From assembly GCA_934101445.1 (NCBI GenBank), contig CAKORQ010000076.1:1-5322 (forward strand): a stretch of 5,322 nt of DNA, written 5' to 3'. Position numbers and translations under genes: made by a program. Positions 1-5,322 of the stretch are shown piece after piece (position 1 is the first letter of the stretch; the number at the start of each line of letters is the position of its first letter). Origin of the DNA: an uncultured Bacilli bacterium (lineage in GTDB: Bacteria; Bacillota_I; Bacilli_A; RF39; UBA660). The notes below the pieces were generated by a model that did not search any database, was not told the origin of the DNA, and saw nothing but the letters and a program-made list of their open reading frames with translations.

Positions 1-215
1 GTACTGGAGAATATATCAGACTTTTTGATGAAGAAGAAAACTATAAGGAGTTGATTCGCAATACAGAATTAGCAGAAGCGCGGGAAGAAGGCTCTGAAGA
101 AAGAGCGTTAGAAATTGCTAAAAGTCTTATTAAAATAGGATTAACCAATGAGCAAATTATCGAGGCAACAAAGATTTCAATTAAAGAAATTGATAAATTA
201 AGAAAAGAGGCTTAA
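1..215 (+). CDS. Rpn family recombination-promoting nuclease/putative transposase, C-terminal tail (5' partial)
   Basis: The reading frame beginning at base 3 is open from the window edge to TAA at 213-215, giving 70 residues. It starts TGEYIRLFDEEENYKEL, passes through a charged Glu/Arg-rich helix (AEAREEGSEERALEIAKSLI) and ends in a short helical module with IGLTNEQIIEATKISIKEIDKL. Known of the family: Rpn/PD-(D/E)XK nuclease-transposase proteins typically end in an EG-repeat coiled helix followed by 'iA..ll..G.s.e.I...tgls..eI..L', which this tail matches closely. The nuclease core with its catalytic Asp/Glu/Lys residues would lie upstream of the window, so activity cannot be judged. In the family these are DNA-cleaving proteins linked to RecA-independent recombination and are often found in accessory regions. 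The alternative is another protein sharing only this tail. The gene is co-directional with nothing else here; a shared terminator follows about 70 bases after the stop. Confidence 0.68.
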   Translation, partial: TGEYIRLFDEEENYKELIRNTELAEAREEGSEERALEIAKSLIKIGLTNEQIIEATKISIKEIDKLRKEA

Positions 216-285
216 AACAATAACAATATAAGTATTTTAAAATATTAGTCGGACTAAGAAAATTGAACTTTTAAACTTAAGAAAA

Positions 286-340
286 AGGCTGGGAACAAAA
301 TCTGATAATTAATTTTGCTACCAGCCTAATTTTTTTATTT
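286..340. terminator. Bidirectional intrinsic terminator hairpin
   Basis: AGGCTGG (286-292) pairs with CCAGCCT (321-327). Inside it, across a 3x3 internal loop, CAAAAT (296-301) pairs with ATTTTG (312-317), leaving a loop of about 10 bases. On the + strand the stem is followed by a T-rich run (330-340, continuing past it), which would end the Rpn-like gene. On the - strand the same stem is followed by TTTTT (complement of 282-286), which would end the glycine-rich gene, whose stop codon is at 341-343. The GGCTGGGA-CAAAA type of stem resembles hairpins I recall as frequent between convergent genes in low-GC Gram-positives. That resemblance is from memory and has not been searched. Confidence 0.8.
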
Positions 341-1525
341 TTAATCAGGCAGCATTGTTATTCTAACATAGCCATTGCCATGGTTACCCTTGATTATAGA
401 GTTATCTGAATGCGACGGCATTCCAATATAATCCCCCTTTTCCGAGGTCCAATTATAACCATTACCGTCAATCATTACGGTATTTGTAAAATAAAGTCCC
501 GAATAATGAATACTCCTTCCCGTATGAATTATATTATCCTCAGCACTTTCCTTTTTTATTGCATCACAACCGTTATGTCCGGAAATAAAGGAAGAACCAC
601 CGGCTCCGGAATCAACATTATCATCGGTAGCACGTCCACTGCCACCACCATAGTAACCGGAACCACCACCAGTACCATAATTTTGAATTGTATTTTTTAA
701 AGAATAACCAAAATGGCTTTTAAACATTCCTGAACCGCCACTAGTCTGAGTGCCACCAGAGGCTACACTATGAATATAATTATCATCATAACTTTGTAAT
801 TGACCATCGTATCCAATAAGTCCACCACCGGAACCACCAGTTATTTTACCACCATAATATCCTGTTCCCGCTCCACCAGCAGCGACCATAATTCTTGATT
901 TTAAAGAATCAAAATCATTCCAATTACCATTATTAATTCTAATATCAGTGGCTCCGCCGCCACCCGTATATTTTCCGTCATCACCTGTTCCACCTTGGGC
1001 ACCACCATTATAACCACCTGCATAAGAAGAAGGAAAACCACCAACATAAATATACAAAATTTGATTTTCTTCTAAACTTATTAAACCACTAGTATAGCCC
1101 CCTAAACCGCCTTGATAAGTTGCATCATTAATAGTAACATCACCACCGCTGGCGCCCCACGCTGCAATTTTATAGGTTCCTGAAACCGGAGCCGTAAAAG
1201 TTTGAACATCTCCTGTATAATCAAAATCAAACTCTGTCGGTCCCGAATAAAAATATAAATTACACTTTACTTTATTAGTCATATTACTTATTAATAAGCC
1301 CCATTTATCATTATCCCATAAAACCCTTACATCATCATCACAAATAGCCTTACTAAATATAGCCTCATTTTTTAAAGGAATACTATCTACTGTCTCATTA
1401 TTTAAATAAATACTAACCGTATCAGACTTAACATTATCTTTAAATACATCGCTAAATATAAAAATTCCGATAATTCCTATAAAACTAAAGATTAAGCCAA
1501 ATAAAATCTTCTTTTTCTTTATCAT
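341..1525 (-). CDS. Membrane-anchored glycine-rich surface protein (ALK/LTK-like Gly_rich domain)
   Basis: This is a complete 394-residue protein. Residues 1-6 are MIKKKK and residues 7-25 form one hydrophobic segment with no clear AxA cleavage site, so it is probably a signal anchor with the rest outside the cell. Residues about 36-93 form a small module with Cys62, Cys88 and a Cys...WDN..W...Cys-NLYF pattern that could be disulfide-bonded. From about residue 105 comes a glycine-rich domain, about 23% Gly (67 of the last 294 residues). It opens with QTFTAPVSGTYKIAAWGASG, continues through GGYNGGAQGG, TGGGGATDIRI, IMVAAGGAG and GTGGGSGYYGGG, and closes with the final strand GNGYVRITML. That order of motifs is the hallmark of the Gly_rich family shared by bacterial surface and phage tail proteins and by the receptors ALK and LTK. 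No LPXTG or catalytic motif is seen. Role is inferred as adhesion, ligand binding or surface structure. The start ATG has AGGG five bases upstream; an ATG five bases further up runs at once into TGA. Confidence 0.85.
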   Translation of the reverse strand: MIKKKKILFGLIFSFIGIIGIFIFSDVFKDNVKSDTVSIYLNNETVDSIPLKNEAIFSKAICDDDVRVLWDNDKWGLLISNMTNKVKCNLYFYSGPTEFDFDYTGDVQTFTAPVSGTYKIAAWGASGGDVTINDATYQGGLGGYTSGLISLEENQILYIYVGGFPSSYAGGYNGGAQGGTGDDGKYTGGGGATDIRINNGNWNDFDSLKSRIMVAAGGAGTGYYGGKITGGSGGGLIGYDGQLQSYDDNYIHSVASGGTQTSGGSGMFKSHFGYSLKNTIQNYGTGGGSGYYGGGSGRATDDNVDSGAGGSSFISGHNGCDAIKKESAEDNIIHTGRSIHYSGLYFTNTVMIDGNGYNWTSEKGDYIGMPSHSDNSIIKGNHGNGYVRITMLPD

Positions 1526-1530
1526 ACCAT

Positions 1531-1534
1531 CCCT
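1531..1534 (-). promoter_or_regulatory. Shine-Dalgarno site of the glycine-rich gene
   Basis: On the - strand, AGGG precedes the ATG at 1525 with a 5-base spacer. It fixes the start, because the out-of-frame ATG between them reads ATG-GTA-TGA and stops. Confidence 0.6.
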
Positions 1535-1547
1535 ACTTTACCTTTTA

Positions 1548-1576
1548 ATTTTATCATTAACTGGACTTTGTGTCCA
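1548..1576 (-). promoter_or_regulatory. Sigma-A-type promoter of the glycine-rich gene
   Basis: On the - strand the -35 box is TGGACA (complement of 1571-1576; 5 of 6 to TTGACA). A spacer of exactly 17 bases follows (1554-1570), then the -10 box TAAAAT (complement of 1548-1553; 5 of 6 to TATAAT), preceded by TGA, an extended -10 signal. Transcription should start near 1540, leaving a leader of only about 15 bases that carries the AGGG ribosome site. The -35 box lies inside the left-hand operator dyad, so a protein bound there should block RNA polymerase. Confidence 0.72.
1562..1576. promoter_or_regulatory. Operator dyad 1 (TGGAC-N5-GTCCA)
   Basis: TGGACTTTGTGTCCA is a perfect 5-base inverted repeat around a 5-base centre, the size expected for a dimer of a small Cro/CI-like helix-turn-helix protein. 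It covers the -35 hexamer of the divergent glycine-rich gene. That the 77-residue XRE protein encoded 50 bases away is the ligand is inferred from position. Confidence 0.7.
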
Positions 1577-1586
1577 TATATTTTTA

Positions 1587-1601
1587 TGGATAATTTGTCC
1601 A
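1587..1601. promoter_or_regulatory. Operator dyad 2 (TGGAT-N5-GTCCA)
   Basis: TGGATAATTTGTCCA is a second copy of the same 15-base site with one arm mismatch, and its symmetry extends one base each side (ATGGA...TCCAT, 1586-1602). Its centre is 25 bases from that of dyad 1. It overlaps GATAAT (1589-1594), a possible -10 box of the XRE gene, which fits autoregulation, although no convincing -35 box is seen for that gene. Confidence 0.65.
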
Positions 1602-1613
1602 TACTATTCATAT

Positions 1614-1621
1614 AGGATGTG
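1614..1621 (+). promoter_or_regulatory. Shine-Dalgarno site of the XRE regulator gene
   Basis: AGGATGTG differs from the ideal AGGAGGTG at one base and lies 5 bases before the ATG at 1627, which supports that start. Confidence 0.7.
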
Positions 1622-1626
1622 ATAAA

Positions 1627-1860
1627 ATGCTACATGAAGATACATATTATTTTAATATAATAAGAGCAAATATTAAAAAAGAACGAGAAAAAAAAGGTTT
1701 AACTCAACAACAACTAGCCGATAAAGCCGGTATTACCATGAACTATCTAGCTAAAATCGAAAGTCAAAAAATGGGACGTGGTTTTACAATCGTTATTATG
1801 GGTCGCATTGCTGATGCCTTAGAAATTGATATAAGAGACCTATTTGCCCCCCAGAAATAA
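1627..1860 (+). CDS. XRE-family (Cro/CI-type) helix-turn-helix transcriptional regulator
   Basis: The product is 77 residues, about the size of a single HTH_3 domain with no effector domain. Helix 1 is about residues 8-23 (FNIIRANIKKEREKKG). The helix-turn-helix is TQQQLADKAGITMNYLAKIE (26-45), with the family's typical LTQ.QLA..aGi...yl.kiE pattern. The last helices (about 52-74) hold RIADALEIDIRDLF, the standard 'ia.aL.i....lF' ending. It therefore very probably dimerises and binds a palindromic operator. The gene is transcribed away from the glycine-rich gene across a 101-base gap with two matching dyads, and is followed at once by its own terminator, so it is monocistronic. It most likely represses itself and the divergent surface gene; activation cannot be excluded. 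The family assignment is firm, while the target is inferred. It is not part of an obvious toxin-antitoxin, restriction or prophage cassette here. Confidence 0.92.
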   Translation: MLHEDTYYFNIIRANIKKEREKKGLTQQQLADKAGITMNYLAKIESQKMGRGFTIVIMGRIADALEIDIRDLFAPQK

Positions 1861-1870
1861 TAATTTTACC

Positions 1871-1902
1871 AAGTGATTTCCTCTAAAGGAATTGCTTTTT
1901 TT
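1871..1902 (+). terminator. Intrinsic terminator of the XRE regulator gene
   Basis: Left arm AAGTGATTTCC (1871-1881) pairs with GGAATTGCTT (1888-1897) around the loop TCTAAA. The stem has ten pairs, two of them G-U, and one bulged T. It runs into a seven-T tract (1896-1902), beginning ten bases after the stop codon. Confidence 0.75.
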
Positions 1903-1954
1903 AATTTTCATAAAAATCACCTTAATTATATAATACCATTAATTTTTAAACCCC

Positions 1955-1986
1955 AAAAAAAAAAACTCCTCCCTTAAGAGAAGTTT
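1955..1986 (-). terminator. Intrinsic terminator of the giant surface-protein gene, overlapping its stop codon
   Basis: On the - strand AAACTTCTC (complement of 1978-1986) pairs with GAGGAGTTT (complement of 1963-1971) in a 9-pair stem with one G-U. It runs into an uninterrupted T tract (complement of the 11 As at 1955-1965). The 6-base loop contains the TAA stop (1974-1976), so the 5' arm is formed by the last codons of the gene. Confidence 0.82.
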
Positions 1987-4900
1987 CTTTTTTTATAATA
2001 AATACTTTTTAAAGTAAGGCCTAATAAAGATAAGGCAATACTAATAATAATGATAGTTATTATAAATATGTATTTACCACTAATACTATCGGTATCTTTA
2101 CCCTTATATTTCTTAATAAAACTATTTTGTAACGTACTAGTCTTATTAAGAACATCATTAACACTAGTAGAAGCGTTTTCTTCGGATACACTACTACTTG
2201 TTATATAAGGAATATTATATACTTCATAATCTTTCTTTAATGGATTATAACTAACGGCATAATTATCGGAAGTATTAGTTGTACTATTATCACCACTTAT
2301 ATTAGAATCATATCCAGTATAATTAATAACTTTATTTATATCTAAATTAGTTATAAATTCATTAGTGGCCTCATAAGACTTTTCTAAACTTACTATCTTT
2401 TTATTCTTACTATTATTACTTAAGTAATCCTTCATAAAATCACTAATAGAAACTTTAGGTTTATTTTCCTTACCTTCTAAAGTTACAATATCTATTTTTT
2501 GTCCATTTTTATAATTAAAGGCATAATAAGTATTATCTTGATATTTAACTAAAACGATACTACTATCATCATTAATATTACTCGTCATATCCATAATATT
2601 TTGATTAATAAAATCATCTGGTAATTTAATATCATTCATTAAAGATGTTAATTTACCATTTACTAAAGTTATTAAGACTTTCTTATTATTATAATTATCT
2701 ATTATTACTTTATTCTTTAAATTATCTAAGTTAGAACTAATCATTCCCATATTAATACCTTTTATAAAGATCTGATTATCCATTTTTTTATTATCAATAG
2801 TTGAATAAGTACCATAAGTATTTATTTTACTACATCGATATTCATAATTTACTATTTCTACGGGTTTACTTAGTTTTTCAAAGTTCTTAATATTTACTTC
2901 TTTAATATCCCCCGTATAAATATTTAAAATATTACCATCACTATTTAATGCTTCATTATTATATAAATGAATATAATTACCTAGTAAGTTCCCATTATTA
3001 CTAAGGATATTACCATTATCTAAATAGTAATAATAATCATTTAAAGTATTAATAGTATTTCTTAAAGTTTCTTTTTTTACGGTATATTCTTTTTTATAAC
3101 GACCATTACTTATCGTATAAGTTAAATCTTCATTATAATTATAATAGATAGATAAAGTATTACTATCAATTTCGTAAGTATGCCCATTAATAGTTATATT
3201 AGCCCCAGTAGCATCAAAATCAAAGTTTAAAGTATTTATCCCACTAGGATAGATCGTAACATTAGGTAAACTAACAAATCTTCTAGCCATGAGGCGAGAT
3301 GCAAATTTGGTAATAGAACCGGTTGGTAATAAGACTTGATAATTATTAGCCAGAATTCCACCGTTATAAGGGTAATACCCTTTATCAACACTAGAATAAT
3401 TATAAGCACTAGAAGAATTTAAGTAAGATTTTACTAGACTATTATTTTTTAAATTATTTAAAGTTATATAAGAAATAGTATCAGTTAAACCAACCACTGT
3501 TTGCGAAACGGTTAAATTATTTATTTTGGAATTATTATAAACAAATATATTTTTAGAGCCTTTAACTAATAAATCGCCTGAACCAACAATAATACCACTA
3601 GATTTATTAGAACCGGTTGTATTAACATTAGCAGCAATAATATTATGATGAATTAATCCTAAGGAAACATCTGTGGCCTTATAAATACGCCCAATTAAAC
3701 CACCAGCCTCAGCATTAGCAGTAATTGTTGAACTGGCAACTACATTATTATATAGGCTTACTCTTCTAACATTTTCATCTTCTAAATCGTTTTGGTAATA
3801 ACCTAAAATACCACCGGCCCCGGTTCCTAAAGCGGTAATATTGGCATTAACAAAGTTATTATAGTAACTACTATTAGGAGTACCATTTTTATGGCCGATA
3901 ATCCCACCAACATAAGTTTTGCCGGTGATAGTAGTTTTATAAACATAATTGTTATAACGACTTCCATCCCAGTCTAAACCTTCAATGCCCCCAACATAGG
4001 AAGCATTAGGAGAAGATATTGTTGTGTTTATAACGGAACAATTATATATTGACCAGCCGCCATAACCGGCAATACCGCCTACTTGATTAGTCCCACCAGC
4101 AATAGTAGAATCTTTGACATAACTATTGTAAACGACATCATGATAGCCATAAATTCCCCCAATTTGACCAGCCTTACCCGTTACGGAAACATTCGTTAAA
4201 TAGTTGTTATAAACATAATCGGTATCTTGTTGACCACCTACGCCCCCGACCATGTTATTACCGGAAATAGATGAGTTAGTAACATTAACATTAATGGCCG
4301 CTCCATGCCCATAGACAATCCCACTATAACTACCGCCAGTAGTGGTTACATGAACATTATCCGCTGTAATATAGAAGTGTTTTTGACTAGAATTACCATG
4401 CTTATAACCAATAAGACCGCCAACAAAATCACTAGTTCCATCAACATAGGCATTACTAATATTAATACCGGTTAAGTTATAAGTATCACCCTCGGCATAT
4501 AAAGCCCCCAAACGATGAGTACCACTAATATGGACGGTATCAAAACTAATATCGCGATAATCATTAACATAACTATCCGTAATAAAACTAACACGATTTA
4601 CTTTTTTATTACCATTTAAAGTCATATTAGTAACTTTGATATTACCTATCTCACCATAAGCAGTGCCGATAATCCCTAAACCAGTAGCGCCGCCACTTCC
4701 CGTATAATTCATGGTAATATTAGTAAAGTTAACATTTTTCATATAAGTTTTAACTTCTTTAAAGATATAAGTAGCCCCTTTACCAGTATCAATTGTATAG
4801 TTAGAAATAGTATTACCATTACCTTCTAAGCGATTAACCATAATCCCATTTCGAATAATAGAGGAACTAATACTACTAAAATCTAAATTTGCATTTAAAG

Positions 4901-5322
4901 CATAATTTTCCGAATAATTAGTATTAATTTGTTGGAAATCTTCAACGGAACTAATCGTTCTAAAGAAAGTAACATCAATCTTTGAATCAACACTTAACTC
5001 TTTATTTACCCCATCTAAAGTATAATAAATAGTACTTATTCGATAACTATCTAAATAATATTTAGGATGAATAGTAACTCTAATTAACGAAGTACCCTCT
5101 AGTCCGGAGTCTTCATTATATATTTTTAAATCCCCTTCACTAAACTCTTCAACATCTTCAATAGCAATTCCGGTTATCTTATACTTACTAGTATCATCAT
5201 TAGTAACTAAAATACTAACACTTGCACTAGTTAAGTCTTTTTCGGCTTTTATTTCTTTAATTTTTGTTATTAGAAGAGATTGATATTTTAAAACTAAGTA
5301 GTCTAAGTTATTATAATATGTT
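1974..5322 (-). CDS. Giant GLUG-like beta-helix surface protein with C-terminal membrane anchor (5' partial)
   Basis: The frame runs from the right edge to TAA at 1974-1976, at least 1115 residues, and its true N-terminus is outside the window. The first Met (4841) is residue 161 of the visible part. It has no convincing ribosome site and sits inside a continuous domain (VEDFQQINTNYSENYALNANLDF, then LEGNGNTISNYTI), so it is not the start. Visible residues: 1-125, a beta-rich, possibly Ig-like segment; about 126-630, a right-handed parallel beta-helix with repeated VGGIIGY-like turns; about 660-1075, an Asn/Tyr-rich ectodomain I do not recognise; 1084-1104, one hydrophobic membrane segment (YIFIITIIII...) followed by KSIYYKKRNFS, a positively charged cytoplasmic tail. 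There is no LPXTG sorting signal and no HExxH metalloprotease motif, although GLUG repeats also occur in IgA-protease-like proteins. The likely role is adhesin or surface-fibre protein; the ligand is unknown. It is followed by its own terminator. Confidence 0.82.
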   Translation of the reverse strand, partial: TYYNNLDYLVLKYQSLLITKIKEIKAEKDLTSASVSILVTNDDTSKYKITGIAIEDVEEFSEGDLKIYNEDSGLEGTSLIRVTIHPKYYLDSYRISTIYYTLDGVNKELSVDSKIDVTFFRTISSVEDFQQINTNYSENYALNANLDFSSISSSIIRNGIMVNRLEGNGNTISNYTIDTGKGATYIFKEVKTYMKNVNFTNITMNYTGSGGATGLGIIGTAYGEIGNIKVTNMTLNGNKKVNRVSFITDSYVNDYRDISFDTVHISGTHRLGALYAEGDTYNLTGINISNAYVDGTSDFVGGLIGYKHGNSSQKHFYITADNVHVTTTGGSYSGIVYGHGAAINVNVTNSSISGNNMVGGVGGQQDTDYVYNNYLTNVSVTGKAGQIGGIYGYHDVVYNSYVKDSTIAGGTNQVGGIAGYGGWSIYNCSVINTTISSPNASYVGGIEGLDWDGSRYNNYVYKTTITGKTYVGGIIGHKNGTPNSSYYNNFVNANITALGTGAGGILGYYQNDLEDENVRRVSLYNNVVASSTITANAEAGGLIGRIYKATDVSLGLIHHNIIAANVNTTGSNKSSGIIVGSGDLLVKGSKNIFVYNNSKINNLTVSQTVVGLTDTISYITLNNLKNNSLVKSYLNSSSAYNYSSVDKGYYPYNGGILANNYQVLLPTGSITKFASRLMARRFVSLPNVTIYPSGINTLNFDFDATGANITINGHTYEIDSNTLSIYYNYNEDLTYTISNGRYKKEYTVKKETLRNTINTLNDYYYYLDNGNILSNNGNLLGNYIHLYNNEALNSDGNILNIYTGDIKEVNIKNFEKLSKPVEIVNYEYRCSKINTYGTYSTIDNKKMDNQIFIKGINMGMISSNLDNLKNKVIIDNYNNKKVLITLVNGKLTSLMNDIKLPDDFINQNIMDMTSNINDDSSIVLVKYQDNTYYAFNYKNGQKIDIVTLEGKENKPKVSISDFMKDYLSNNSKNKKIVSLEKSYEATNEFITNLDINKVINYTGYDSNISGDNSTTNTSDNYAVSYNPLKKDYEVYNIPYITSSSVSEENASTSVNDVLNKTSTLQNSFIKKYKGKDTDSISGKYIFIITIIIISIALSLLGLTLKSIYYKKRNFS
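3687..4682 (-). repeat. GLUG-like beta-helix rung repeats encoded within the giant surface gene
   Basis: The protein carries a degenerate repeat of about 26-37 residues with the form [V/A/I]GG[I/L]xGy, then a loop, then (y)NnyV.n.tI.g. Clear copies are VGGLIGY (4404-4424), MVGGVGG, IGGIYGY, VGGIAGY, VGGIEGL, VGGIIGH, AGGILGY and AGGLIGR (3687-3707). More divergent copies (GLGIIGT, LGALYAE, SGIVYGH) occur nearer the N-terminus. The regular Gly turns and alternating Ile/Val/Asn strands are typical of stacked right-handed beta-helix coils. The copies are conserved as protein more than as DNA, so this is an old duplication, not a recent tandem expansion. Confidence 0.78.

Noticed and set aside
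233..244. 12-base AT palindrome TATTTTAAAATA
   Set aside because: It is only A and T in very AT-rich intergenic sequence, where such palindromes are expected by chance.
245..257. 13-base near-palindrome TTAGTCGGACTAA after the Rpn-like gene
   Set aside because: It is a clean dyad, but it lies downstream of one gene and upstream of a terminator, with no promoter and no second copy, so it could be chance.
410..700. 96-residue open frame on the + strand
   Set aside because: It lies wholly antisense to the glycine-rich gene, has Ser/Thr/Ile-rich low-complexity content produced by the reverse of Gly/Tyr codons, no ribosome site and no recognisable domain.
1627..1860. XRE gene as the antitoxin of a toxin-antitoxin pair
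   Set aside because: It has its own terminator and no co-directional partner; its neighbours on both sides are surface proteins on the other strand.
3310..3330. LPTG within the giant protein as a sortase signal
   Set aside because: It reads L-L-P-T-G-S, lacks the variable residue of LPxTG, and lies in the middle of the protein far from the C-terminal membrane segment.
3937..4219. Repeated 13-mer TTATAAACATAAT (3937-3949 and 4207-4219) as a DNA repeat or phase-variation element
   Set aside because: Both copies fall at equivalent Asn/Tyr/Val strands of the beta-helix rungs in the same frame, so shared protein sequence explains them.
341..5322. Mycoplasma-type genetic code (TGA as Trp)
   Set aside because: Long complete frames contain Trp at conserved positions always written TGG, with no in-frame TGA, and all stops are TAA.

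Overview
This is an AT-rich window. Shine-Dalgarno sites are visible, all four genes end in TAA, and every Trp codon in the surface genes is TGG. Together these point to a low-GC Gram-positive bacterium (Bacillota, probably a Bacilli-type gut or host-associated lineage) using the standard code, not the Mycoplasma code. The lineage is inferred from style alone; the window holds no phylogenetic marker gene.

Layout from left to right: (1) positions 1-215, + strand, the C-terminal tail of an Rpn/PD-(D/E)XK nuclease-transposase-like protein whose body lies outside the window. (2) 286-340, a hairpin with T-runs on both sides that can end transcription from both flanks. (3) 341-1525, - strand, a complete membrane-anchored surface protein with a glycine-rich domain of the ALK/LTK-like (Pfam Gly_rich) type. 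(4) 1526-1626, a divergent regulatory region with two copies of a TGGAC-N5-GTCCA dyad; one overlaps the -35 box of a good promoter for the glycine-rich gene. (5) 1627-1860, + strand, a 77-residue XRE/Cro-CI-type repressor with its own terminator. (6) 1974-5322, - strand, a very large surface protein that runs off the right edge. It has a beta-strand-rich N-terminal part, a GLUG-like parallel beta-helix, an unrecognised ectodomain and a C-terminal membrane anchor.

The genes suggest a small cell-surface locus. The most coherent functional unit is the XRE regulator with the divergently transcribed glycine-rich protein: the duplicated operator lies between them, and one site covers the glycine-rich gene's -35 box. 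This looks like a repressor controlling itself and a surface protein. The giant beta-helix protein has its own terminator and its promoter lies outside the window, so its co-regulation cannot be judged.

An important annotation point: the first in-frame Met of the giant gene, at 4841, is not its start. The frame stays open for 160 more codons to the window edge, and the peptide there continues the same beta-helix protein. I see no CRISPR array, tRNA, rRNA, insertion-sequence ends or toxin-antitoxin partner.
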